Assembly: GCA_014649555.1 (NCBI GenBank)
Contig: BMTG01000011.1
Location: 248,001-312,000, forward strand
Direction of reading: 5' to 3'
Origin: Streptomyces globisporus
Lineage (GTDB): Bacteria > Actinomycetota > Actinomycetes > Streptomycetales > Streptomycetaceae
Length of the DNA stretch: 64,000 nt
The notes under the pieces are model-generated. The model saw only the letters and a list, made by a program, of their open reading frames with translations, made no database searches and was not told where the DNA came from. Of the stretch, positions 33,635-41,274 are shown piece by piece. Position numbers and translations under genes: made by a program. Positions within the stretch are counted from its first letter, which is position 1. Each line of letters starts with the position of its first letter.

Positions 33635-35335
33635 GTGGACCCGGTGATCGTCGTCGGCGCCGGGCCCGTCGGCCTGACGCTGTCGCTGGCCCTCGCAGCC
33701 CAGGGCGTCCCCTCGGTGCTCCTCGACGAGGGCTCCGGCGCGGAGGAGCCCCGGCCCGCCCGCACGGTCGTGCTGCGTGAGGACACCGCCGACCTGCTGG
33801 GCCGCCTGGGCTGCCGGGAGCTGGACCGGGTCGGGCTGCGTTGGACGGGCTGGCGTTCGATGCGCCGGAAGCAGTCGGTCCGGGAGATGCCGCTGAGCGG
33901 GGGCCGGCCGGACGAGGGGGGCGAGCCGCTCTCCGGGCTCCTTCCCTCGCCGCTGCACCTGCCGCAGCACGAGCTGAGCACCGCGCTGCGTGCGGCGGTT
34001 GACAAGGAACCGCTGGTCCGGCTGGTGCCGATGAGCCGGATCGACACGCTGGAGCAGGACCGCGACGGCATCACGGTGCACACCAGGGAGCCGGGATCGA
34101 CCTGGTGGCGCGGGAGTTATCTGGTCGGCTGCGACGGCGCCCGCTCGACCGTACGCAAGCTGCTGGACATCCGGTTCCCCGGCCGTACGGCGGTGGAGCG
34201 GCATGCCGTCGCCGCACTCCGGGCCGAACTGCCCTGGCCGGACGAGGCCGTTCTGCACCGGCAGCCGCCCTGGCGGACCGGCGGCGATGAGGTCTCCGCC
34301 CGACCGCTGCCAGGCGGCGTCTGGCGGCTGGACTGGCTGCTCCCGCCGCGCGGCGAACTGGTCACCCCCGAAGCGGTGATCACCCGGATCCGGGACACGC
34401 TGGCCGGCTGGTGCGGCGAGACCCCGGCGTACGAACTGCTGGACACCGGCGTCCACACCCTCCACCACCGGCTCGCCCGGCGCTGGCGCAAGCAGCGCGC
34501 CTTCCTGGCGGGAGACGCCGCACATCTGCTGGGCGCTCTGGGCACGCAGGGACTCGACGAGGGCATCCGGGACGCCGAGAACCTGGCCTGGAAGCTGGCC
34601 CACGCCTGGCACCACGGCCCGGCCGAGCAGCTGCTCGACAGCTACCAGGCGGAGCGGCGGGCCGCTGTGGCCGCCCGGTTGCGCGCCGCCGATCAGTCGC
34701 TGCCGATACTGCGCGGCGGAGGCGGTCTGCGGACCCTGGTCCCGGGCGCCGCACGCGGTCACGACACCCTCCTCGCCGACGGCCATCTGGGCCGCGGGGC
34801 ACTGGGCGCGCCCCCTTCGTACTCGCACTCCCCCCTTTCACCACCGCACGCCGAGGCGCACACCGTTGTCGGTACGCCCCCCGGTGCGCCGGTCGCCGAT
34901 GTGACGGTGGCCGCGCCGGACGGAACGACGGCACGGCTGCGGGAGCGGCTCGGGCAGGGCCATCCGCTGGTGATCCTGGTCGCGCCGGGGACCGGGGTCT
35001 GGGACCGGCGGCACTGGCAGACCGCGGGCGTCATGCCCCGTCTCACGGACGCCGTGGCGGCGCTCCCCGGTACGACGGAGCTGCTGGTCACCGAGAGCTA
35101 TCCGGGGGCATCGGCCCATACCGTGCTGCTGGTCAGGCCGGACGGGCATCTGGTGGCGGCCTTCGGCGGCGTACGGCCCGCGGAGCTGTTCACCGCGGCT
35201 CAGGCCGCGCTGGGCGGTGCGCCCCGCGGTGAGCGGGAGCGCGCGGAGGACGAGGAGAGCGGCGGTCGGGAGGGCAGGGGCGAGAAGGGGGCCCTGGCGC
35301 GGGTTCACGCCGAGGGAACCGCCGGGCACCGCTGA
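33635..35335 (+). CDS. FAD-dependent aromatic-type monooxygenase
   Basis: 566 residues of the PheA/TfdB (class A flavin monooxygenase) family: N-terminal Rossmann motif VIVVGAGPVGLTLSLALA, the central LVGCDGARSTVRK (DG motif) and FLAGDAAHLLGALGTQGLDEGIRDAENLAWKL (GD motif), then a C-terminal thioredoxin-like domain from about residue 400 without a CxxC. Such enzymes hydroxylate phenolic substrates with NAD(P)H and O2; the substrate here is unknown. The GTG at 33635 has GGAGGG eight bases upstream and starts the FAD motif directly. It lies alone between the glu operon and the cysteine dioxygenase gene. Divergent TTGACG-containing sequence at 33535 may be its promoter. Confidence 0.88.
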   Translation: MDPVIVVGAGPVGLTLSLALAAQGVPSVLLDEGSGAEEPRPARTVVLREDTADLLGRLGCRELDRVGLRWTGWRSMRRKQSVREMPLSGGRPDEGGEPLSGLLPSPLHLPQHELSTALRAAVDKEPLVRLVPMSRIDTLEQDRDGITVHTREPGSTWWRGSYLVGCDGARSTVRKLLDIRFPGRTAVERHAVAALRAELPWPDEAVLHRQPPWRTGGDEVSARPLPGGVWRLDWLLPPRGELVTPEAVITRIRDTLAGWCGETPAYELLDTGVHTLHHRLARRWRKQRAFLAGDAAHLLGALGTQGLDEGIRDAENLAWKLAHAWHHGPAEQLLDSYQAERRAAVAARLRAADQSLPILRGGGGLRTLVPGAARGHDTLLADGHLGRGALGAPPSYSHSPLSPPHAEAHTVVGTPPGAPVADVTVAAPDGTTARLRERLGQGHPLVILVAPGTGVWDRRHWQTAGVMPRLTDAVAALPGTTELLVTESYPGASAHTVLLVRPDGHLVAAFGGVRPAELFTAAQAALGGAPRGERERAEDEESGGREGRGEKGALARVHAEGTAGHR

Positions 35336-35383
35336 CCGGTGGTCCGTCGTCCGCCGCACTTGTGCCTCCCCGACGGACGCACA

Positions 35384-35413
35384 TTGACCGTCACGGGCAC
35401 GCGTGGTGTACTC
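35384..35413 (+). promoter_or_regulatory. Predicted promoter of the cysteine leader peptide
   Basis: TTGACC (35384-35389) and TGTACT (35407-35412) are spaced 17 bp. The ATG of the leader peptide at 35420 lies eight bases after the -10, and no Shine-Dalgarno precedes it, so the transcript may start at or next to the ATG (leaderless). Confidence 0.55.
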
Positions 35414-35419
35414 CAGATC

Positions 35420-35506
35420 ATGACCGACACCGATGTGCGCCTGTGGCGGAGGGTCCATATGGACCTCGTCCGTTACGCGGGCTGCGTGTGTCGCCCGTCC
35501 TGCTGA
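35420..35506 (+). CDS. Cysteine-rich 28-residue regulatory leader peptide
   Basis: A complete 29-codon frame starting MTDTDVRLWRRVHMDLV and ending GCVCRPSC then TGA. The pattern (LWRR-H-DL followed by a C-terminal cluster of cysteines with CRPSC) is that of the actinobacterial 'putative leader peptides' found before sulfur-metabolism genes. It ends 73 bp before the cysteine dioxygenase start, with a hairpin between. Inference: ribosomes stalling at the three terminal cysteine codons when Cys-tRNA is scarce, or passing them when cysteine is plentiful, would change folding of the downstream RNA and so expression of the dioxygenase. No independent function of the peptide is suggested. Confidence 0.8.
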   Translation: MTDTDVRLWRRVHMDLVRYAGCVCRPSC

Positions 35507-35520
35507 ATCGCCTCCCTCTG

Positions 35521-35549
35521 CCGGTCCGTGCCGCTTTCCGCACGGCCGG
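35521..35549 (+). promoter_or_regulatory. Hairpin between leader peptide and cysteine dioxygenase
   Basis: CCGG-CCGTGC / GCACGG-CCGG forms a 10-bp stem with one bulged T and an 8-base loop. Its left arm starts 15 bases after the leader stop codon, within reach of a ribosome held at that stop, and its right arm ends 30 bases before the dioxygenase GTG. Candidate attenuator or translation-control hairpin. Confidence 0.5.
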
Positions 35550-35579
35550 GACCCCGCGCGAACTCTCAGGACGGTCCTC

Positions 35580-36170
35580 GTGTCTTCCGCTCCCTCCGTC
35601 GTGCCCACGGCCGGCTCGGTGCCTTCTCCCTCCGCTTCCTCATCTGCCTCCCCTGCCTCCTCTGCCTCCTCTTCCGCCGCGCCGACGATCGCGGAGCTGC
35701 TGGAGTTCGTCCGCCGCACCGCCCGGGACGAGGCGCTCATCGCCTCGTTGCCCCTCGATCCGGAGGGCCGCACCTGGATCCGGCTCGACGGCCCCGGCGG
35801 CAGCGAGGCGTGGCTGATCGGCTGGCCGCCCGGCACCGGTACGGGCTGGCACGATCACGCCGACTCGATCGGCGCGTTCACGACGGCGGCCGGTTCCCTC
35901 AAGGAGCACTCGCTGGCCGTGCGGCTGCCCACCGACGGCTGGAAGACGCTGGAGCTGACGGACGGCGTGGACCGGTCGAGGGAGCTGGCGGCCGGTCAGG
36001 GCCGGGCCTTCGGGCAGAACCACGTCCACGAGGTCCTCAACGAGTCCGAGGGCGTGCACGCGGTCTCCGTCCATGCCTACTACCCGCCGCTGCCGCGGAT
36101 CCGCCGCTTCAGCCGCACCGGTGCCGTGCTCCGGCTGGAGCAGACCGAGAGCCCCGAGGACTGGCAGTGA
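35580..36170 (+). CDS. Cysteine dioxygenase (type I, cupin)
   Basis: Oxidises cysteine to cysteine sulfinate with ferrous iron and O2. The 196-residue cupin has the iron ligands in GWHDHADSIGAF (His91, His93) and NHVHEV (His148 or His150). The first 35 residues are a Ser/Ala/Pro stretch of no apparent fold. The GTG at 35580 follows a modest AGGACGG. The frame is open further upstream across the leader peptide in another reading frame, but no conserved sequence is found there. The next gene, rhodanese-like, overlaps its stop by GTGA. Regulation by the upstream cysteine leader peptide would fit a cysteine-catabolic enzyme. Confidence 0.87.
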   Translation: MSSAPSVVPTAGSVPSPSASSSASPASSASSSAAPTIAELLEFVRRTARDEALIASLPLDPEGRTWIRLDGPGGSEAWLIGWPPGTGTGWHDHADSIGAFTTAAGSLKEHSLAVRLPTDGWKTLELTDGVDRSRELAAGQGRAFGQNHVHEVLNESEGVHAVSVHAYYPPLPRIRRFSRTGAVLRLEQTESPEDWQ

Positions 36171-36580
36171 GCGAGAACCGAAGCACGGAGACCCCTGTCC
36201 CGGTGGGCATCGACGAGCTGCTGGAGCGGGTCAGAGCCGGCTACGACCGGATCGACCCGCGCGAGGCCGCCGCGGCGGCGGAGGCCGGGGCCCTGCTCGT
36301 GGACATCCGGTACGCGGCACTCCGCGACCGGGACGGACTGATCCCCGGTGCGCTGGTCGTCGAACGCAACGAACTGGAATGGCGGCTCGACCCGCAAGGC
36401 AGCCACCGCGCACCCGAGGCGGTAGGCCACGGCCTCCAGGTCGTCGTCATCTGCAACGAGGGATACTCCTCCAGCCTCGCGGTCGCCTCGCTGCGGCAGC
36501 TGGGACTGCACCGGGCCACCGATCTGATCGGCGGCTTCCAGGCGTGGCGCGCGGCGGGACTCCCGGTCGCCGCCACCTGA
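36167..36580 (+). CDS. Rhodanese-like sulfurtransferase
   Basis: 137-residue single rhodanese domain with the CDC25-type signature: LLVDIRYAALRDRDGLIPGAL at the start and the catalytic Cys96 in the loop ICNEGYSS, then FQAWRAAGLPV at the end. Transfers sulfane sulfur to an unknown acceptor. The GTG start overlaps the dioxygenase stop, so the two are translationally coupled, consistent with joint handling of cysteine sulfur. A very strong palindromic terminator follows. Confidence 0.9.
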   Translation: MSENRSTETPVPVGIDELLERVRAGYDRIDPREAAAAAEAGALLVDIRYAALRDRDGLIPGALVVERNELEWRLDPQGSHRAPEAVGHGLQVVVICNEGYSSSLAVASLRQLGLHRATDLIGGFQAWRAAGLPVAAT

Positions 36581-36611
36581 CGCCCGGCACCCGCAACCTG
36601 GCGCCCATACC

Positions 36612-36651
36612 CCTGGCGCCCGGCACCTGAGCTCAGGTGCCGGGCGCCAGG
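36612..36651 (+). terminator. 40-bp perfect palindrome, terminator after the rhodanese gene
   Basis: Arms 36612-36631 and 36632-36651 are exact reverse complements with no spacer, followed by TTTCTG. The left arm is the third of three nearby copies of a (T)GGCGCCC-containing unit, so the palindrome may have grown by local duplication. Confidence 0.88.
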
Positions 36652-36756
36652 TTTCTGCTGCCACGCACCCGAACGCCACGTTCCACTGGAGCAATCGCCG
36701 CGCGTGACCGACATTCGCCTCACACAGAGGACCGAAATGTACGGAGATGACCGCAT

Positions 36757-37383
36757 ATGGCGACCGCTGTCCTCACCCCCGATCAGCTCGACGGCCAGGC
36801 TGCCCGGCTGCACGACACCCAGGCATGGCAGCAGATCGTCACGGGCTGGGAGCACACCGCCGCCGAGCCCACCCCTGCCCTCGCCCCCGCCCCCGGACCC
36901 GCAAGGGTCTCCGACTGGCGGGGAATGCTGTCCGTACCCGTGGACCAGCTGATCGACGACACCCTGCGCGCTCTCCCCGCGCCGCCTCCGCACGAGCGCC
37001 CGCTGCCCGGACGGCTGGGGGCGATGCTGCCCGACCGCGTCCACCTCTGGCGGCGGGTCGGGCAGAGCGACCTGCGCCCTTCGGTCCATCTCGGCCACGC
37101 ACGGCAGATCCTGGCCGAGTGGGGCTGGCAGAACACGCCGTACCGGCTGCGGAACGCCCGGGGAGCACGCTGTGTCTGCGGCGCGATGATCTCCGCGCAC
37201 CGCCTCGGCTACGGCTCCCTCGACACCGTGGACCGGGCCGGCGCCTGGCTGATCACGGAGCTGCGCGCGCAGGGATGGCCCGGGCTGATCGGCCCCTGGA
37301 ACCGCCATCCCGGCCGCACCGCCGCCGATGCCCTGGCGCTCGTCGACGCCACCATCCGCCGCGCGTCCCTGGCCGGACAGTAG
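36757..37383 (+). CDS. Conserved hypothetical protein, DUF6197-like C-terminal half
   Basis: 208 residues. The C-terminal half has the pattern of a small actinobacterial family that I know as DUF6197: ILAEWGW, then GARCVCGAMISAH, a helical segment with AWLITELRAQG, and IGPWNRHPGRTAADALALVDATI. The N-terminal 70 residues are Pro-rich and variable. The ATG at 36757 has GGAG about 12 bases upstream. Function unknown. It sits alone between the cysteine dioxygenase/rhodanese pair and the recA-recX operon, convergent with recX. Confidence 0.75.
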   Translation: MATAVLTPDQLDGQAARLHDTQAWQQIVTGWEHTAAEPTPALAPAPGPARVSDWRGMLSVPVDQLIDDTLRALPAPPPHERPLPGRLGAMLPDRVHLWRRVGQSDLRPSVHLGHARQILAEWGWQNTPYRLRNARGARCVCGAMISAHRLGYGSLDTVDRAGAWLITELRAQGWPGLIGPWNRHPGRTAADALALVDATIRRASLAGQ

Positions 37384-37427
37384 CGCCGGGCAAGGACTGG
37401 CGAAGGGCCGACGTCGGATGATCGGCG

Positions 37428-38180
37428 TCAGAAGGGCTCGTCGAGGCCCTCCGTGTCCTCGCCCTCCTCCTCCAGCGCCTGACGCACCACCCGCAGGGCC
37501 ATGCCCTCCCCGTATCCCTTGCGGGCGAGCATCCCCGCCAGGCGGCGCAGCCGCTTGTCCCGGTCCAGGCCCCGTGTGGAGCGGAGCTTGCGGGCCACGA
37601 GCTCGCGCGCCGTCTCCTCCTCCTGGTCCGCGTCGAGCTGCCCGACCGCCTCGTCGATCACGGCGGAGTCCACGCCCTTCGTCCGCAGCTCACGGACGAG
37701 GGCACGGCGCGCGAGCCCCCGGCCGTGGTGCCGGGACTCCACCCATGCCCCGGCGAACGCCGCGTCGTCGATCAGCCCGACGTCCTCGAAGCGGGCGAGC
37801 ACTTCCTCCGCCGCCTCGTCCGGGATCTCCCGCTTGCGCAGGGCGTCCGCGAGCTGTTTACGCGTCCGGGGTGTCCCGGTGAGCAGCCGCAGGCAGATGT
37901 TGCGCGCCTGCTCGACCGGGTCACGCGGCTCCCCCTTCTCGGCCCTCGACGAGGAGGGGGAGCCGCTGCCTCTGGTGCCGGAGCGGGCACGGCGGCCCGC
38001 CCCCTCGCCGAATCCGCTCCCGGCGCCCGCTCCCTCACGTGAGCGGCGCCCGGACCGCGCCCCGACGTCGTCCGCTGCCGCCCCCCGCGCGGCGGCGGAC
38101 GTGTCGGTGGGCCCGTAACCGGATCCGGCGTCGCCGCCGGGCTCGGCTGGGCTGTCCGGCCACTCCGTACGACGCGTCAC
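37428..38180 (-). CDS. recX: RecA regulatory protein RecX
   Basis: Modulates RecA filament formation. 250 residues; the C-terminal 165 residues are three-helix RecX repeats (ICLRLLTGTPRTRKQLADALRKREIP, GLIDDAAFAGAWVESR, LARRALVRELRTKGV). The first 85 residues are a low-complexity Gly/Ser/Arg extension. The GTG start is three bases after the recA stop, so it is expressed from the recA promoter, as usual in actinobacteria. Confidence 0.94.
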   Translation of the reverse strand: MTRRTEWPDSPAEPGGDAGSGYGPTDTSAAARGAAADDVGARSGRRSREGAGAGSGFGEGAGRRARSGTRGSGSPSSSRAEKGEPRDPVEQARNICLRLLTGTPRTRKQLADALRKREIPDEAAEEVLARFEDVGLIDDAAFAGAWVESRHHGRGLARRALVRELRTKGVDSAVIDEAVGQLDADQEEETARELVARKLRSTRGLDRDKRLRRLAGMLARKGYGEGMALRVVRQALEEEGEDTEGLDEPF

Positions 38181-38183
38181 GGC

Positions 38184-39308
38184 CTAGCTCTTGGCCGCCG
38201 CGGTCTTGGCCGGCTTGGCCTTGGCGGTCGCGGTGGTCGCCGGCTTCACCGCCGCGTCGGCCGCCGGTGCCGCAGCCGCGTCCGCTCCGGGCTCGCCCGC
38301 GTCGGCGTCCGGGCGGACGCCGACGCCCAGCTTCTCCAGGATCTTCTTCTCGATCTCGTTGGCGAGGTCGGGATTGTCCTTGAGGAAGTTGCGGGCGTTC
38401 TCCTTGCCCTGGCCGAGCTGGTCGCCCTCGTACGTGTACCAGGCGCCGGCCTTGCGGACGAAGCCGTGCTCCACGCCCATGTCGATCAGTCCGCCCTCGC
38501 GGCTGATGCCCTGGCCGTAGAGGATGTCGAACTCCGCCTGCTTGAACGGCGGGGCGACCTTGTTCTTGACGACCTTGACGCGGGTGCGGTTGCCGACCGC
38601 GTCGGTGCCGTCCTTCAGCGTCTCGATCCGGCGGATGTCGAGGCGCACCGAGGCGTAGAACTTCAGCGCCCGGCCACCGGTCGTGGTCTCCGGGGAGCCG
38701 AACATCACGCCGATCTTCTCGCGGAGCTGGTTGATGAAGATCGCGGTGGTCTTGGACTGGTTGAGCGCACTGGTGATCTTGCGGAGGGCCTGGCTCATCA
38801 GTCGGGCCTGGAGACCCACGTGCGAGTCACCCATCTCGCCCTCGATCTCCGCACGGGGCACCAGGGCCGCCACGGAGTCGATGACGATCAGGTCCAGCGC
38901 GCCTGAGCGCACCAGCATGTCGACGATCTCCAGCGCCTGCTCGCCGTTGTCCGGCTGGGACAGGATGAGGCTGTCGATGTCGACGCCGAGCTTCTTCGCG
39001 TACTCGGGGTCGAGGGCGTGTTCGGCGTCGATGAAGGCCACCGAGCCGCCCAGGCGCTGCGCGTTCGCCACGGCGTGCAGCGTCAGCGTCGTCTTACCGG
39101 AGGACTCCGGTCCGTACACCTCCACCACGCGGCCGCGCGGCAGACCGCCGACGCCGAGGGCGACGTCGAGGGCGGTCGATCCCGTGGGGATGACCTCGAT
39201 GGGCTCGTTCGGCCGCTCACCGAGGCGCATCACCGCGCCCTTGCCGAACTGTCGTTCAATCTGTGCGAGCGCGGCGTCCAACGCCTTCTCGCGGTCGGTT
39301 CCTGCCAT
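38184..39308 (-). CDS. recA: Recombinase RecA
   Basis: Forms filaments on single-stranded DNA for homologous recombination and activates LexA cleavage. The 374-residue protein has Walker A GPESSGKT (residues 66-73), Walker [11 protein letters not shown], the L1/L2 DNA-binding loops ([24 protein letters not shown]) and a lysine/alanine-rich C-terminal tail typical of Streptomyces. The ATG at 39308 gives [14 protein letters not shown], the conserved start. An SOS-like site lies 140 bp upstream. Confidence 0.98.
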   Translation of the reverse strand: MAGTDREKALDAALAQIERQFGKGAVMRLGERPNEPIEVIPTGSTALDVALGVGGLPRGRVVEVYGPESSGKTTLTLHAVANAQRLGGSVAFIDAEHALDPEYAKKLGVDIDSLILSQPDNGEQALEIVDMLVRSGALDLIVIDSVAALVPRAEIEGEMGDSHVGLQARLMSQALRKITSALNQSKTTAIFINQLREKIGVMFGSPETTTGGRALKFYASVRLDIRRIETLKDGTDAVGNRTRVKVVKNKVAPPFKQAEFDILYGQGISREGGLIDMGVEHGFVRKAGAWYTYEGDQLGQGKENARNFLKDNPDLANEIEKKILEKLGVGVRPDADAGEPGADAAAAPAADAAVKPATTATAKAKPAKTAAAKS

Positions 39309-39447
39309 GGGTTCCACCCGATTTGCTTGAGTCGATCGCTTCACGTCACAGACGCTAACCCCTGCCACTGACAATGGGCCTCGACGTCCTCCCGACCTGT
39401 GGACAACTCCACGGCCGGGCCCGGGAAAACCCGGCCGGAATCCCATC

Positions 39448-39461
39448 AGAATGGATGTTCG
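39448..39461 (-). promoter_or_regulatory. SOS-box-like site upstream of recA
   Basis: On the recA strand this reads CGAACATCCATTCT: a perfect CGAAC half, a 4-base spacer and a degenerate right half (ATTCT for GTTCG). It resembles the operator I recall for other Streptomyces recA genes. The rest of the 39309-39604 gap holds the recA leader and the AGGAGGA site of the DHFR-like gene. Confidence 0.7.
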
Positions 39462-39604
39462 ATTTCCGTGTCAAGCGCACCACGCGGGTGCGGCGGCACG
39501 GTGGCACGATGAGTTCTCGGGCCCCCGGCGGTCTACCCCGTGACAGCCGCATCGGGCGATTCACCCCGGCAGGCGCCGGACGGTCGCCACAGGAGGACGG
39601 CATC

Positions 39605-40225
39605 ATGACCGCATATTCAGGCAGGGTCACCTGCGACCTCTCGATCTCCGCGGACGGATACTCGGCCGGGCTCGATCAGAGCGAACAGCGTCCGTTCGGC
39701 GAGGACGGCGGCGACGGCTGGGGCGACCGGCTGCACTCGTGGATGTTCGCGACGCCGGAGCTGCGCCAGGCCGAGCTCGACCGGCTGGAGACGGTCGGCG
39801 CCTTCATCATGGGCCGCAACATGTTCGGCCCCGTACGCGGCACCTGGGATCGCGACTGGAAGGGCTGGTGGGGCGACAATCCCCCGTACCACGCCCCCGT
39901 CTTCGTGCTCACCCACCATCCGCGCGACCCGCAGCCGATGGACGGCGGCACGACGTTCCACTTCGTCACCGACGGCATCGAGTCCGCGCTCCGTCGGGCC
40001 CGCGAGGCCGCCGGAGACCGCGACGTGTCGATCCACGGCGGGGCGCTGACCATCAACCAGTACCTCGCCGCGGGCCTGATCGACGAGCTGCGGCTGCACA
40101 TCGTTCCGTTCACACTCGGCGTCGGCACCCGCCTCTTCGACGGCGTACCGCCACTGGACCTCGAGCAGGTCGAGACGCGCACGGGAGACGCGGTGACCCA
40201 TGTGACCTACCGCGTCCTGTCCTGA
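39605..40225 (+). CDS. Dihydrofolate reductase family protein (RibD C-terminal domain)
   Basis: 206 residues with the RibD-C/DHFR-like fold: VTCDLSISADGYSAG at the N-terminus, FIMGRNMFG, FVLTHHPRD and the dinucleotide-binding IHGGALTINQYLAAGLIDELRLHIVPFTLGVGTRLFD. Members are NADPH-dependent reductases of mostly unknown substrate; this is not the essential FolA. The ATG at 39605 has AGGAGG 8-10 bp upstream. It is divergent from recA and followed 66 bp later by an SDR gene. Confidence 0.88.
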   Translation: MTAYSGRVTCDLSISADGYSAGLDQSEQRPFGEDGGDGWGDRLHSWMFATPELRQAELDRLETVGAFIMGRNMFGPVRGTWDRDWKGWWGDNPPYHAPVFVLTHHPRDPQPMDGGTTFHFVTDGIESALRRAREAAGDRDVSIHGGALTINQYLAAGLIDELRLHIVPFTLGVGTRLFDGVPPLDLEQVETRTGDAVTHVTYRVLS

Positions 40226-40277
40226 CCCGGCGACCCGGCCAGGCCACCGACCATCTGCACACATCGGCGTATCGCCC

Positions 40278-40283
40278 TATATT
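40278..40283 (+). promoter_or_regulatory. Possible -10 element for a near-leaderless SDR transcript
   Basis: TATATT (TANNNT type) ends eight bases before the ATG at 40292, and there is no Shine-Dalgarno in that interval. A matching -35 was not evident. Confidence 0.35.
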
Positions 40284-40291
40284 CGGTCGGT

Positions 40292-41245
40292 ATGGGAGCG
40301 ACGACGGAGCCCGGGACACCCCACGACGGGCAGCACCCCGGCCCCGGCCTGGCCGGTCGTGTGGCGCTCGTCGCCGGTGGCACCCGCGGGGCCGGGAGAG
40401 GCATCGCCGTCCAGCTCGGCGCCGCCGGGGCGACCGTGTACGTGACCGGCCGTACCAGCGGCTCCGAGCGCTCCGAGATGGACCGGCCCGAGACGATCGA
40501 GGAGACCGCTGCCCTGGTCGACGCGGCGGGCGGACGGGGCATCGCCGTCCAGGTCGACCATCTGGTGCCCGACCGGGTCAGGGCGCTCGTGGCCCGGATC
40601 GCGAGCGAGCAGGGAGCCCTGCACATCCTGGTGAACGACATCTGGGGCGCGGAGATCGAGTGGGACAAGCCGGTGTGGGAATCGTCGCTCGACACCGGAC
40701 TGCACACCCTGCGGCTGGCCGTCGACACCCACGCCATCACCAGTCACTTCGCGCTGCCGCTGCTGATCGAGACACCGGGCGGGCTGGTCGTCGAGATGAC
40801 CGACGGGACGGACGAGTACAACGCGTCCCACTACCGCGTCTCGTTCTTCTACGACCTGGCGAAGGCCGCGGTGAACCGGATGGCCTTCGCCCTCGGCCAT
40901 GAACTCGCGCCGCACGGTGCGACGGCCGTGGCGCTCACCCCGGGCTGGCTCCGGTCCGAGGCCATGCTCCAGGCCCACGGGGTGACCGAGGCCACCTGGC
41001 GCGACGCCGTCGCGCACGCGCCCCACTTCGCGATCTCCGAGTCACCCGCGTACGTCGGCCGTGCCGTGGCCGCCCTCGCCGGCGATCCCGAGGTGGCCCG
41101 CTGGAACGGCAGGTCGCTCTCCAGCGGGCAGCTCGCCCAGGTGTACGGCTTCACCGATGTGGACGGGGACCAACCCGACGCCTGGCGCTATCTGACCGAG
41201 GTCCAGGACCCGGGCCTCCCGGCCGACGTGACGGGCTACCGCTGA
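40292..41245 (+). CDS. SDR-family oxidoreductase
   Basis: 317 residues. A short variable N-terminus is followed by the NAD(P) motif LVAGGTRGAGRG (residues about 26-37) and the active-site pair in FFYDLAKAAVN (Tyr-x-x-x-Lys). It is longer than classical SDRs because of a C-terminal extension after GRSLSSGQLAQVYGFTD. Substrate unknown. There is no clear ribosome binding site before the ATG. The stop lies 29 bp from that of the convergent AI-2E family permease. Confidence 0.88.
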   Translation: MGATTEPGTPHDGQHPGPGLAGRVALVAGGTRGAGRGIAVQLGAAGATVYVTGRTSGSERSEMDRPETIEETAALVDAAGGRGIAVQVDHLVPDRVRALVARIASEQGALHILVNDIWGAEIEWDKPVWESSLDTGLHTLRLAVDTHAITSHFALPLLIETPGGLVVEMTDGTDEYNASHYRVSFFYDLAKAAVNRMAFALGHELAPHGATAVALTPGWLRSEAMLQAHGVTEATWRDAVAHAPHFAISESPAYVGRAVAALAGDPEVARWNGRSLSSGQLAQVYGFTDVDGDQPDAWRYLTEVQDPGLPADVTGYR

Positions 41246-41274
41246 CACCGGCTGTTCTCGCCGAACGGGCGCTG

